From assembly GCF_021347895.1 (NCBI RefSeq), contig NC_067129.1, forward strand, positions 34,199,690-34,263,689: 64,000 nt of DNA, given 5' to 3'. Made by a program: the position numbers and the translations under genes. The stretch comes from Acanthochromis polyacanthus. Its lineage: Eukaryota > Chordata > Actinopteri > Pomacentridae. The notes below the pieces were generated by a model that had not been told where the DNA came from, searched no databases, and was given only the letters and a program-made list of their open reading frames with translations. Below are positions 24,701-36,305 of the stretch, piece after piece (position 1 is the stretch's first letter; the number at the start of each line of letters is the position of its first letter).

Positions 24701-27700
24701 AATCTGAAGTTGAAAGCGCGGCTGACAAGAAAATGGAAACTACCGACTCATTTTAATGAAGCTGCATTAAAATCTCAACACACTGGCTGCATTAGAAATG
24801 AACCTTCAGAAGAAAGTCTCCAGTTTCTGCTGTTTTGAGGAAATAAAATGTAAGTAGAGAAAAAAAAGTGACGAATCCGGGCAGAAATACTCACACGACT
24901 TTGAAGTTGTACTGACTGTCCACGCCACCGATATCCCATAATGCAATCTTGCTGTCGTAGGATCCCGCTAGAGGACAGAAAGTTAAATAAATGAGACCAT
25001 ATGATGAGAAAACCTGAGTACAGAAACCCTTCTCAGGTTTACAATGAATCAGCTGCAGTTAACCGAAAGTTCTGCTGCACCAGAGTTCAGATGACTCCTG
25101 GTTTAAAGTTTTAACGAAGCTTTTAAGTTGATTTTATCAAATCATAAAACACTACGTGGTCTCTAAATCACTCAGATTTTCTGTTTAAACTGCTCCACAA
25201 ACCAGAATAAAAACATTTGGTGAAGCTGCTTTTGACATTATCACCCTAAAACAACATGAGAGGATATTTTAAAATAACTAAAAATAAAAAACGGAATTAT
25301 TTAAACTGACTTCTATGTTGTGTTTTAACATTTTATGGTTTGACATTTGCAATTTATCTTATTTTATATGTATTATACTGAGAGTCACTTTATTAACTTA
25401 TGACAAAATGGCATTTTTATTGCTTCTATTATCATTTTATTATGGTAACTACCAGTGTCTTATTAGAACTCATTCACTTTGATTATTTTGCATTATTCTC
25501 TAAATCTATTTAACCCTCAGCTCCTGTTTCGTCTGTTGCTTGTAAGAACTTTAAACGCTGATTGCACTCTACATTGCAAGCAAAAACTTTTTAAAAAACA
25601 GCAATAAATGGGATGAGGCCTGTGTAAAAGTTTCATCAGAAGTTTCACTGTGAAAATACGTATTTTTTCCACATTTTCAAACTTTAAAATGGGTCAATTT
25701 TGACCCGCAGGATGACACGAGGGTTGAGGACGTTGAAATGATGAGCAAAAACATGCAAACGTGACATAGAATGAAGCCTGTGTGACTTAATGAACTCACT
25801 GAAGAGGAAGTTTCCCTGCTGGTGGTTGAAACGGAGGACCGACAGCGACTTCCTGCTGGCTCTGAACTCCCCGTAGGCGACGTTGTTTCTAGGATGGATC
25901 AGTTTGACCACACCTTTCTTCCCGCCGGCCGCCAGGATGCTGCAGTGCTGAGCCGGAGCTTTTCCTCCTCTGGACATCAACACCGTGGACCAGGACAGTG
26001 AGAAGAACTCCTGCAGAGGCAAACAACATCACACAGATTATTTAATGACGCCTTATGTACCTAGAGTGAACAAAGTATTTACCCCACTACAGAAATGTTC
26101 TATTTTTGCATATTAAAAGTTCCAGATAATCAAGGTAATATTTATATTATTACATATTAGACAGAGATAACTAACAAATGTTATGTTAAAATGATGATTT
26201 ATTGAAAACTGATGTCACCTCTGTGAAAAAGTAAGGTAGTGTCTACAGATACGGACCCGTACCCGTAGCCTGTGGCCTACGGATACGGCACTTTCCCTTA
26301 ACATAAATATTAATGAGCCGTACATAAATATTAATGAGCCGGCTGATGAACGCGCTTCGTGATTGGCTGGTAATCCGACGGACATAAATATTAATGAGCC
26401 GGCGACGCTGATGAAGGCGCTTCCGTGATTCGAGGTGAATCTGCGGAATGAATGGCGGAACTAACAGCCAGCAAACTATAAGTATTTTTTTACCTTCAAA
26501 AGTAGCGACAGACTATTACATATTAACAACCTAAACAAAACCCTGACGTATTTTCTGCGTCTGTCAACACAGACACTGTCACAGTCACTTTAATGTTAGC
26601 GGACTCTGTTGAATGGCTAATTTACATCACCACAAACAAATCTCACAATATCACAGTAAATCGAGTTTGTGGGTTTTTTTAATTCATGCCGAATTAAAGA
26701 GCTGCTCCTCACCATTCACGAGTGTTTGTTTCATATTCGACATCCTTAATTTTATCTTGTAAATTAGCGTCCGAAATTAAATGGGAACATTTGCAATGGA
26801 GTTCGTCAGCCGCTTCCACCACTGAACGCGGTAAACTAATTAATAGGAACTGGACTTCAAACAATTTAGACACGGCGTCTAAAAGCATAAAAACTACATT
26901 GTCTACGTAAAGTGTGAGAGGAGACGGTGTATTTTTAGTTAAATTATACAATGTTCGCCGTCAAAGTCATTCATATAAACTGCCTGTAATGTGCAGCAAA
27001 TAGTAGTTAACCATCGCCAGCTCTTCAGTGACCTTAACACGTCCGTACCTCTAGTACAGATGCGACGGGTACGGGTACGGGTCCGTACCTCTAGCATCAA
27101 CCAAAAAGTAATTGCCCCCCTCAACCTAATAAGTGGTTTGGCAGCAACAACTGCAGCTAAATGTTTGTTCCAGATTGTGATCAGTCTTTTCCACCATGGA
27201 GGAATTCTGGTCCACTCTTTCTGTAGAATAGTTGTAATTCTGTCACATTAGATTGTTTTTGATCATGAACTGTCCAGACTTTGACTTCAGAACCTTCATT
27301 TAGCTCTTTTTGAGCCACTCAGAGGTGGACTTTCTTGTCTCTTTGGGTCTTTGTCTTGCTGCATAAACCATTAGCTTTAGGTCATGAACTGATGGTGGAT
27401 TTTCTCCAGGAGGATTTTCTGACAGAGAGCAGAATTGAAGTCGTCCAGGTCCTCCAACCATCACACTACCACCACCATGTTTCACTGCTGGTATCATGGT
27501 CTTCTAGTGGAATGCAGTATTAGCTTCACACCAGATGGAACAGACCCATGTCTTCCAGAAAGTTCCTCCTTTGACTCATCAGTCCACAGGATGTTATCCC
27601 AAAAGTCTTGGGGTTCATACAGATGTTTTTTGTAAATACCAGATGAACCTTTATATTCTTTCTGGTCAGTAGTGGTTTGATCCTTCCAACTCTCCCATGA

Positions 27701-30700
27701 ATCCATTTCCTCCCAGAGTCTTCCTTATTGTGGAATCATGTAGAAGGACCTTAACTGGTGCCAGTGGGGTCTGCAGATCTTTAGATGTTCCTCTGGGTTC
27801 TTTTGTGACTCCTGGATTAGATGTCGATGCTCTTGGATAATGTTGGTTTTTCGTCCACTCCTGAAGGTTCTCCACTGTTCCATGTTCCTCCATTTGTGGA
27901 TAATGTCTCTCACTGTGGTTCTCTGGAGTCCCAGAACCTCAGCAATGACTTTGGAACCCTCCAGACTGATGAACGTCAAAGACTTTGTTTCTCATCTTTT
28001 CTTGAATCTCTTTAGAACATGGCATCATGTGCTGCTTTTTCAGAGCCTTTAGCTACTTCACAATGAAGACAGGTTCTATTTAGTGATGTTTAGGTTCAAC
28101 AAGTCCGACAGGAATCGTGTGAGTGCGGATGGTGAAACTGAACCCACCTGATGAATGAATCTGGTCATTTAGTAGACGCGTAGCTAAGGGAGCAATTACT
28201 TTTTCACATCAGGCAAGACGGTTTGGACAGGATTAAAATCATAAAATCTTCATCTAAAAACTGCATTTAGTCTTTTCTTGGGTTATCTTCATTGAATGCT
28301 AAAATTAGTTTGACGACCTGAAACATTTACGTTTTGACAAATATGCAAAAATAGAAGATTTATGTGGGGGGCAAATACTTTTTTCACAGGACTGTACATT
28401 GAGCATTTTTCCAACATTAGAATAGCACCACAAAAAATCTTAATTGGAGGCGTTAGATATGCTAATTTCTTGTAACTATGAGCCGAGGAGCTTTAAAGCT
28501 AAATGACTGTAGACTCGTCAGAATAAACGAAGCAGACCTCTCCAGAGACTTTGTACTTCTTCATCACCATGCCCGTTTCACAGTCGATCACACAGACAGA
28601 ATCTCCTCCACAGGTAGCGACCAGACGACTTTCACCACCACCTGAGAACACAGGAAAAGAGACGACTTTAATCCTATTTTCAACACAATTATAGGAAAGG
28701 TTTTAGCATATGCACACAAATAAATCCTTATATTCAGTCATTCATGTCTTGTTTTTCTAGTTCGACGGTACCGGAGGAATCGGGCAGCGGCTGGAAAGCG
28801 CAGGCCCACAGCTGGGTGGAGAAATCCTCGGGTTTGTCCTGTTTGCTGTGACACTGGAGGACATGGAGCGGCTTCAGGCACACCGGCTGTGGACAAAAAG
28901 GAAGACGAGAGCGATCAGAAAAGACGATGTTCATGACATGATGTCCTGAGAGTTCACAGCTAAACTAGCATAAAAATAACTCAGTAAACTCAGCAATAGT
29001 ACTAGCATGCTAATACACTAGAGCTGCAGCTAAAGATTGATTTCATTGTTAGTTTAAATACCCATTATTTTCCTCATTTATTGATAAAATGCCAAGATGA
29101 CGTCCTGAAATGACTCCTTTGGTCCACAACTCAAAAAATCTTCAGCTAACTCTCACAGAAGTTTAAAAAAAACTCAGAAAACATACAAATTTAAGAAGAC
29201 AGATTCGGAAAATGACTGTTTTTTCATTTGTGACACCCAGAAGAGGAGATCACTAGATAGAAATTCTTCCCTGCAAAACATTTGAAGCGACAAGACCAGG
29301 AAATCGTCGCAGTAACTGACTTTCTCAGCACAAATGATTATTTTCACTACATTGTATTGTTTTCATAACCATATGCTTTAAAAGTAGGACTCAACATCCA
29401 AATAAAATATTTCAAATATTGCAAAATACACCTGTAAATCCTTTTCTTCAGAAATTAAGAACATGTTTGGAACATAGTGCAGCAAAAATCCTGACAATTT
29501 CAAAAAAAATTCAGTGGAGACGAAATGAAAAAAGACCATTTCCTCTAAAAATCCTGACTCATATCGGAATTTCTGTTAAAATCATCTAAATTAGATTTTT
29601 ATCTGCGTGTTGTTCAGTCATAATGAGGACCCCCAAAGTCTTTTAATTCATCTTAAGGTTTGTTTATCGGATTTTAAAGCAGTCCCAACCAGAAAAGTGA
29701 ATCTCAGTCAAATTTCAAATCTGAACTACTGATGTGGCTTCCAATGACTGAAAACACACTTTTTTTTGTTTACCAGGTAGTTTTTAGATCTTTGATTAAA
29801 GTGACTATTATCAGTTCATCCAAAGGTGACCAGTGACACTCAGAGCAACTTTTATGACAATCTAGGCAATAGCTGTGGAGATACCTGAGATTTTTCAGGA
29901 CAAAATGGAGCAATTTGCAAAAAAAAAAACTTGAATCAAGCAGGAACTCAACACTAATAACGTGCAACCTTTGGAAAACCTTCAAGCCTGCACTTTGTAG
30001 CTGAAAAGCACCAGACATATTATTTCTGTGTTTGCATTACCTCTGTGTTCTTCAGGCTCTTTACTGCATGACTCATATCATCATCTTTCTGCAGATGTGA
30101 GGTTTTCTGCTGTTTCTTGCTGCCTTCCTGCCTCTGTTCAGTCTGAGCTCCGTCCTCTCTGGAGCTCCTCTCTGCTCTCGGTCGCCCTCTGCTGGAGATG
30201 GAGGGACTCTGGCTCCTCTTTCTGGGGCTCATCCTGACGGCGCCGGTGGAGGAGGTCTCCGGTAGGGGTTTGAGGCGGAGGCTGGATTTACGAGGGCTTT
30301 CCTGAACAGGAGACGCCGGGAGATCGGAGCGCAGCTTTTTACGAGGCATCAGTCTGATGCTGTCGCTGGTTTCTGACTCGGTTTGTTTCCTCTTAACAGG
30401 AGCTGAGACGCCCTGAAAGAAGCAAATATGGATGAAGATGAAGTGTAAAACACCTACAGCAGAGGGGGCAAACATGAGCCAAGACCGGCATCTCTGTCTA
30501 AAATTCAGTAAATATAAATATTAGTTTGACATCTTGGAACTTTTACAAGCAAAACCAGAAGATTTCTGTAGGGGGGCAAATACTTTTTCAAAGCGGTGAT
30601 GTAGGTTTTCAATGAATCATCATATAAAATGACATTTTGTTGGTTATCTCTGTTTAAAATTCAATAAATATAAAGATTAATTTGCTGATCTGGAACTTTC

Positions 30701-33700
30701 ATAGGCAAAAATAAAATACTTCAGTAGGGGGGCAAATACTTTTTCACAGGATGATATCAGTTTTCAATAAACCATGATTTAAAAACGACATTTTGTGGGT
30801 TCTCTCTGTCGAATAGTCAATAAATATAAATAGTTGTTCGGTGATTTGGAACTTTTGCATGCAAAAATAGAAGATTTCTGTAGGGGGGCAAATACTTTTT
30901 CAAAGCGGTGAAGTAGGCTTTCAATAAATCATAATCGAAAAACGACATTTTGTTGGTTACCTCTGTCTAAAATTCAATAAATATAAATATCTGTGTGATG
31001 ATTTGGAAGTTTAACATGCAAAAATGGAAGATTTCTGTAGGGGGGGCAATTCCTTTTTCAAAGCGACGATGTAGGCTTTCAATAAATCTTAATTTAAAAA
31101 CTACATTTTGTGATTTATCTCTGTCTAGTAAATCCAATAATCCAATAAATAGAAATAGTAGTTTGATGATTTTGAACATTTAAGTGTGAAAACTACACAA
31201 AAACAGAAGATTTCTTTCTCACGGTGCTGTATATCTTTGAACCACAACATTCCTGCTGCATTTAAACACTTACTTTGTTCTCTTTAGCATCAGTAGATTC
31301 CTCTTTGCCGTCCAGGTCGGTCAGCGAGCGCAGATACTCCTTCGCCATGATCTCCACCTGAACAGAGGAAAAGAAGCTTAGCTAAAGTCTGACAGAAAGC
31401 AGGACTAAAAAGCGGTCCACACGTTCCACCGTCTGACCTTCCACTTGGTGAAGTCGCTGACTGAACTGGGCCCGAATTTAACTTGCTGCCGGGCGGTGCT
31501 GACGAAGCTGGTCTCCAAGGCGACGAGTTCCTCTGCCGTGATTGGATCAGGGAGACTGAAGTTTTTTTCCCAAACCGCGATAATCTGAAACCAGACAGCC
31601 AACGATCAGAGACATTTCTATGACACCTTTTGTTAAGTGATTGAAATGCTTGAAAACTGTTTTGATGTCGTTAAACAGAGCAGAAGGAGCGGCCGGATTC
31701 GTACCCTCGTCCTCAGGTTGTCGCTGTAGACGTAGCGCAGGTGGTTGGCCGTCGTGCTGACGTCTTTACCGTTGTAGATCCTCAGGTTGGGCAGCAGCAC
31801 CATCAGCTTGTAGTTGTCGCTCACCTGATAACAAAAGGCAAGTTTACGACCCAGTGAGGAGGCATTTAACGCTGAAAGAACGACTGAAAACTCAAACTAA
31901 CGGTTCAGGTGGCAGCTGAGAGTAATTTGCATCATTGATTAATCTACAGATTACCTTCTTGATTAATGAGTAGAAAATGTCAGAAAATGCAGAATAATAT
32001 TCAGTTTGCTGTCAGTGGAGGAACAAACCTGGAAAATATTCAGATTTAAGAACCTACGATCCAAAACACTGCAAAAACTCAAAATCTTTCCAAGTTTATT
32101 CGTCTTATTTTGTCTCATCACACTCGATTTAAGATAAATTACTTAACAAGTGACATTTCAGCAGATGGAGGGACTTGTTTTAAATATCTTGTTAAGTCAA
32201 ACAATCTTGAAATTATCTCGTTTTAATCCTCATGTTGTCCTGCAGGTCAAATTGACCCGTTTTACAGTTTGAAAATGTCAAAAAAAAATAAACATTTTCA
32301 CAGTGAAAACGTCCACATTTTCAACATTTTTGGGAAAATTTTGAACATTTTTTGATGGAAAAAAAGAGATGTTAAAAAATATGTTTCTTTAAGAAAATTC
32401 AGAAGAAAATTTTCTTCTGAATATTAGAAGTTTTACTGATACATATGTGATCACTTCAGATATTTTTAGGATTTTTTTGGAAGATTTTTAATTCATCTTT
32501 TGAAAAAATTTACAATTTTTATAATTTTAATTCATTTTCTTGCCAAATTTGGTGATACATTTTTTTTAAACAAAACTTTAAGGGAAATTATTAATGAATT
32601 TTTGGAATTTTATTCCTGAAGATTTTACAAATTTTTATAAATTTGGGGAATTATTTTTGCTGAATTTTTTTCAGAGAAAGGAACAATTTTTTTGGTTCCT
32701 GTGAATGAGGACAACAGGAGAGTTAAGACACCTCAGCTTGACAATCCTGGTAAAATAAAGCTTAAAATAAGTTTTCCAGCTAATTTTAAGATCTCAATAT
32801 TCTAAATGTCACAACTTATTTCAAGAAATCTTACCAAGACATTTCCACTTGTTCTATTGGCAGATTTTTTTTTTCACTCATTTCAGTGTAAAAGTTCTTT
32901 GAAATAAGTTTTTAATTCTTGTTTTGAGAGGGGCATTTTGTCCAGTGCAATGATGCCTTCTTTGCTTAAAAAAATACTTAAACCAAATAATATTAAAACA
33001 GCTGGTGATGAATTTAACAGCTGGCCGCTCATCGAACATTCCTACGGTTTTGTGACATTTTCATCCAATCAAATTGTCCTGGACCGGCTCTTAGGGATAA
33101 ACTGAACGAAACCCACTGGAGATCGTACAAAAAGAGGAAACCTGAGCTTCAAATCTTTCTCCATTTGTGTATTAAAACCAAAAAGCAAATATTCAGCATG
33201 TAAAATTGGGGAATTCTGTCTCAAAAACTGATCAACCATTAGAGTAGAATTGAAGCTGAACCAGTTATTTAATATTTGCATCATCTATAAGGTCTATAAG
33301 ATTATAAAATTCTCCGATTCCAGCTCCTTAAACGTGAATATTTTCTGTTTTTTTCCTCCTCTGTCCCAGTAATCTGAACATATCACACTGATCAACACTT
33401 TTCATCAGAAAAATATCCGATTAGTCGACATAAGTACTTTGAGCTCCTCTCTTTCTTTGTTTATTTAGCAAAATAAACTTTCTTTAGGTCATCAGCGTCA
33501 CAAATCTGTCTAATAAATGAAAGAATCTTCATTAACACATGTCCACAGTGAGTGTTTACACAGAATAATAGCAGAAGTGCACTAATACACTAGTTTTAGT
33601 CATAACTCTAGTTCTTTTTACTTCACTGACTTTTCAGAAATGTTGTCTTATTGTTTAATTCCATATTATAGATCACAGAAAGTTGAATTTGTAGAGGAAA

Positions 33701-35221
33701 TTTATATATTTTTTGAACGAACAAGCAGGGGTTTTCCTTGAAACACAGGCTGCTCTTTGTTAACTAAAGGTAGAATTTTTTTTTTTAAAAACTGAACTGA
33801 CAATTAGAATGTAATTATAAAAATCTGGATTTTGGACGCGAGGATAAAAAGTTTTGGGGCTTAAACTGGAGACTACAAGCTAAAATGAATTTTAACCATC
33901 CTTTCCTTAACCTGTAGTCTTTAAATTTATCTTACAAAAGTGTCAAATGAAACGCTGGAGTTCTCTTTAAAGCCTCTTAGAAGACTTTGCTAATAATATT
34001 GTTTTCATGAGAGATTGGGTGGCAGGAAAACAACTCGGAAAGTATGGAAGTTTTTCTGAAAAACACTTTAGATAAGAAACTTGCATGAGTTAATTAGAAA
34101 AAAGTGTTTATCAGGTTGAGGGGTTTGTCTGTAACGTTGTAGTATTTTTATTCCTTCTATATGTAAAACCACTCCGTGTTTTGTTACATTTGTATGACAA
34201 GTGCTTCATAAATGAAGTCTGATTGATTGAGACTGAGTGGATCGTTAATCATCATCTATCAGAGGCACAATAGTCGACCGTTCAAACCTACAGACGAGTC
34301 AGAGAGTCCACTTCACATGATCTACATGTCTGTAAAAAAGGAGGAAACCCACTGAGACAACCTGAGAAGATGCAAACTAAAGACACAAAGGCCTGAAACA
34401 GCCGAGAGAAGCAACAGCTGCTGGGTGGTTCCAGAACTGGAGGACATTTTACGCCCCACCCATCAAATTTTAAATAATTCAAAATACTAAAACATGCAGT
34501 TGTTGTGTAACTGTTCTTGTCCTGAAACCAAATCTAAAAAAATAGGAGAAAAGAATGTTTGAACATATTTTAAAACACCAAATAAGTCTGGAGTCACCCC
34601 AAAGATGACCAACCTGAATCTCAAACAAAACAGTTAAAATTCAATTTAAATCAAATGTTTTTTGGTATGATTTTTTTCCTTTGACGTCTCCTGTAATTGT
34701 GGGAATATTTTTTAATCAACATATTTTAAATAATAATTGTTAAAAATGGAACGTGTATCCCACAACATGTTAGCATAACCCTGATAATGAGATTTTTGTT
34801 GTTTTGTGTCTCGTTGTAATCATTTTGTGTCCTGTTTTTGTCATTTTGTGTCTCGTTTTAGTCGTTTACATCGTCAAACAGTTTTCCTAAAGAATGTGTA
34901 GAGCAAAGCTATTTCCTCTCTTCTATTTTTCATATTTTCATAACATTGTCTTGAAATCTACCTGGGTCTATCTCAAGAGTAAAGTGTGAACGAATCGACC
35001 AAGAACTCTGGATGAGTTAAAACAGAGAATTCAGGATGAAATTCACAGTATCCCAGCTGAGACGTTGCAGCGGTCATTGAGGAATCTCAACAGCAGATTT
35101 CAAGAATGCATTCGTACAGGAGGACGCCATCTACAGGAAGTAATTTTTAAAAAATGAAAATTCCATCATTACCTCCGCCAGGAGGTTATGTAATCACTGG
35201 AGTTTGTTTGTCTGTGTGTCC

Positions 35222-35253
<32 letters not shown>

Positions 35254-36305
35254 CTGTTTGTCTGTTAACAGCATAACTCAAAAAGTCATGGACGGATTTT
35301 CACCAAATTTTTACAGGATGTCCGGAAGAGCAAGAGTAAGAATCGATTAGATTTTGGAGGTGATCCGAATCACCGTCTGGATCCAAGATTTTTTGAAGGT
35401 CGAAGGACAATTGACAGATGGCCGCCAGGCTGTTGACAGACAAACAGACACACGCACACACACGGAGGTATGTGCTCTCTGAGTGCTTTTCTAGTTGATT
35501 CTTAAATGTCACGTTTTAAGGTTTCAATTACTATGAATGAAATCTTTTTCTTCCATCACTCCTGGTTTTTTAAGATTGTTAAAAAGTTCCCGTTTTTTGT
35601 ATCACCCTGTATTCGGTATTTGTCCTGCAGCTGCACAGAAAACCCTCAACCTGGACTCTAAGCAGTAAACAAATCCTCACAGTGATGTAAAGGTTGTCGT
35701 CCATCTTGAGCTCCTCCAGGCCGACCAGAGACTCCAGCGTGGTGACGTCCTCCATCTGGTTGTCACTCAGGTCCAGGAATCGAAGCGCAGGAAGCTCCAG
35801 GCTCTTGTGAAAGTCTTGCAGTCGGTTCCCGGACAGATCCCACCGCTCCAGAGACCAGAGACGGGACAGCAGCTTGACGGGCAAATCCTGAAGCTGCAGC
35901 CCCATTTTAGACAGACTGGAAAGCAGAAAGACGTGAGTTAGTGTTTCTGCATCGCATGAAACCAAATCTGATCAAAGATGACGGTTTTTAGTGATTATTT
36001 TATGACTTTTGCAACAAATCTGAGCAAAACCGACGACAAAACTAGAATAAACACTGACATTAATCCCACTAAAATGGAATTCAGAGCATTTTCATATATG
36101 TTTTAATTTTTTTATTACAGAACACCAATTCTAAATTATATTTCGATGTTACCAGCATCTATGACTAAACAGGTTCAACTCCACCTACTGAGCATTTAAA
36201 GGAAAATAAAAACATGCATGCTCACTTCAGCATCTTGATTTGCTCCAATTTGTTGGTTTTTGGAGAGCCTTTCTCCAGTAAAACCTTCTCTGTAATCTTC
36301 TCCAT
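18706..36305 (-). CDS. lrwd1: Leucine-rich repeat and WD repeat-containing protein 1 (ORC-associated, ORCA)
   Basis: Nuclear scaffold that binds the origin recognition complex and repressive histone marks, stabilising ORC on heterochromatin. Fifteen minus-strand coding exons: 36226-36305, 35681-35915, 31705-31824, 31438-31584, 31274-31357, 30041-30412, 28772-28886, 28538-28641, 25800-26010, 24895-24967, 22845-22989, 22643-22746, 21032-21189, 20573-20681, 18706-18876. The start ATG (36305) begins MEKITEKVLLEKG; the stop TGA is 18706-18708. Residues about 45-145 are leucine-rich repeats (LERWDLSGNRL, LRFLDLSDNQM, LEELKMDDN). Exon 6 (124 codons) is a basic, Ser/Pro-rich linker with repeated SPRK motifs. 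Exons 7-15 form the WD40 propeller (LWACAFQPLP, SYDSKIALWDIGG, LWSWSR, VVVWKR). The predicted protein is about 740 residues, longer than the human one mainly through the linker. Exons 11-14 contain several one-base frame breaks although the peptides are conserved (see findings). The long introns are packed with repeats. The gene is head-to-head with alkbh4, as in mammals. Confidence 0.93.
19054..19494. mobile_element. 441-bp DNA transposon with GGCGTCAGTTT ends, target CCTTAG duplicated
   Basis: Begins CCAAGGGCGTCAGTTT and ends AAACTGACGCCTATGG, flanked by CCTTAG on both sides (19048-19053, 19495-19500). It is inserted in one copy of the GCATAGCCTTAGCCACTGTG repeat. Uninterrupted copies elsewhere in the intron show the empty site, which confirms the boundaries. 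Subterminal G/C runs (GTGGGGGGGA / CGTCCCCACC) are a further hallmark. A tRNA-like stretch sits inside (19130-19212). Confidence 0.8.
19130..19212 (-). other. tRNA-like (SINE-derived) sequence, not a tRNA gene
   Basis: On the minus strand: GATAGCTCAACAGCTTGAGC (A-box-like) followed about 35 bases later by GAGTTCGAGCCC (B-box). The acceptor stem does not pair convincingly, and it sits within the 441-bp element, so it is probably a captured or ancient SINE head. Confidence 0.45.
20573..22989 (-). other. lrwd1: lrwd1 exons 11-14: frame-disrupted stretch
   Basis: Exon 11 reads QLLLLDVSAHSSHICLPPTF, then must change frame to give HLLTACEDGLHCYNTQ. Exon 12 needs about four single-base corrections to give LTFPIYKKE, IDGLTFLNEDIV and a proper 5' splice junction. 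Exon 13 lacks one G between NYMH and SIYLWSWSR. Exon 14 lacks one G in GTGTAACG, so GRV is followed by a stop instead of VTWCVANNKGRLW. Any automatic model will be broken here or will skip exons. Splice sites and conserved residues remain, so I treat the gene as functional with sequence errors, not as a pseudogene. Confidence 0.75.
21530..22310. repeat. Higher-order repeat block 2
   Basis: Same repeat order as block 1 (18.94-20.06 kb), with cores near 21655, 21825 and 22175. Relative to block 1 it shows many single-base gaps (e.g. TTAGTGCTAGCGTTAGC against TTAGCCGCTAGCCATTAGC). It lies between lrwd1 exons 13 and 12. Confidence 0.7.
23040..24870. repeat. ~520-bp tandem units in lrwd1 intron 10
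   Basis: ACCAGACTTGTACCAAATAC..GAATTTTATGAA occurs near 23370 and 23893, with diverged partial copies near 24100 and 24700. Each is followed by ACTACCGACT(T)CATTTTAATGA and GTCAGAATGGAATTTCAG-type sequence. GTGCAGTTTA(G/T)CTTAATTTTT recurs at about 23072 and 23595. The two best copies differ mainly by one-base insertions and deletions. Confidence 0.75.
25514..25723. mobile_element. TTAA-flanked miniature element, copy B (short)
   Basis: Follows TTAA (25510-25513) with CCCTCAGCTCC and ends GATGACACGAGGG before TTGA. The GGGTCAATTTTGACCC palindrome next to the right end and the upstream CATCAGAAGTTTCACTGTGA match copy A. lrwd1 intron 9. Confidence 0.6.
26243..27094. mobile_element. 852-bp element with CTACAGATACGGACCCGTAC ends, nested in the Tc1-like element
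   Basis: The left end CTACAGATACGGACCCGTAC is repeated in inverted form at the right (GTACGGGTCCGTACCTCTAG). Both ends continue as CCCGTA/GGGTAC iterations. ACATAAATATTAATGAGCCG occurs three times near the left end (26301, 26322, 26382). A minus-strand open frame of 80 codons (26709-26951) has no recognised motif. No clean target duplication is visible. Confidence 0.65.
27290..28060 (-). pseudogene. Tc1-like transposase, degraded
   Basis: Peptides readable across shifted minus-strand frames: VIAEVLGLQRTTVRDIIHKW (helix-turn-helix), HGTVENL, DNILWTDESK (around the second catalytic Asp) and VKHGGGSVMV. These appear in the Tc1/mariner order N to C. Frameshifts and stops separate them, so no protein is made. 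A non-reconstructed description is given only. Confidence 0.8.
29020..29225. repeat. Dispersed GATTAATCGATTA-type repeat
   Basis: AGCTGCAGCTAAAGATTGATTTCATTG, AAATGCCAAGATGACGTCCT and CCACAACTCAAAAAATCTTCAG (quoted here in pieces) belong to a very common fish family. Other copies or parts lie at 31925-32085, 33290-33470, 36855-36930 and 37100-37330. Confidence 0.5.
30490..31235. repeat. 156-bp tandem array derived from Tc1-like terminal sequence
   Basis: GTAGGGGGGCAAATACTTTTTCA (first bases G at about 30569) recurs at about 30725, 30881 and 31038. Between them are copies of TTTCAATAAATCAT..ACATTTTGTTGGTTA and TCAATAAATATAAATA. The period is 156-157 bases, with four full units and partial ends. 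The motif equals the right terminal repeat of the Tc1-like elements at 13.1 and 28.4 kb. lrwd1 intron between exons 6 and 5. Confidence 0.85.
32227..32722. mobile_element. TTAA-flanked miniature element, copy C
   Basis: TTAA (32223-32226), then TCCTCATGTTGTCC; ends GGACAACAGGAGAG, then TTAA (32723-32726): a perfect duplication. GGTCAAATTGACC lies near the left end. Internal foldback AAGAAAATTTTCTTCTGAA. lrwd1 intron 2. Confidence 0.8.
33300..33770. repeat. ~450-bp duplicated segment, copy 1
   Basis: Shares long stretches with 37085-37630, e.g. GAGCTCCTCTCTTTCTTTGT and AATAAATGAAAGAATCTTCA, in the same order and orientation. Copy 1 is in lrwd1 intron 2; copy 2 is in the intron between the 5'UTR exon and exon 1. 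Confidence 0.75.
35170..35498. mobile_element. ACCTCCGCC..GAGTGCTTTTCTAGTT repeat family, copy 1
   Basis: Starts ATTACCTCCGCCAGGAGGTT, contains a GT microsatellite (35225-35253) and CATAACTCAAAAAGTCATGG, and ends CTCTGAGTGCTTTTCTAGTT. Other copies lie at 51118-51534 and 59655-60292. Non-coding fish repeat; superfamily not assigned. Confidence 0.6.

Larger units (their letters stand above)
26060..28394 (-). mobile_element. Tc1-like transposon carrying another element
   Basis: Ends AAAGTATTTACCCCACTACA (left) and GGGGGGCAAATACTTTTTTC (right) are inverted. It carries a degraded transposase on the minus strand (27290-28060) and is interrupted by a separate 852-bp element (26243-27094). lrwd1 intron 8. 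Confidence 0.75.

Noticed and set aside
30490..31235. CRISPR-like regular array
   Set aside because: The whole 156-base unit repeats, with no unique spacers, in a eukaryotic intron; it is a satellite.
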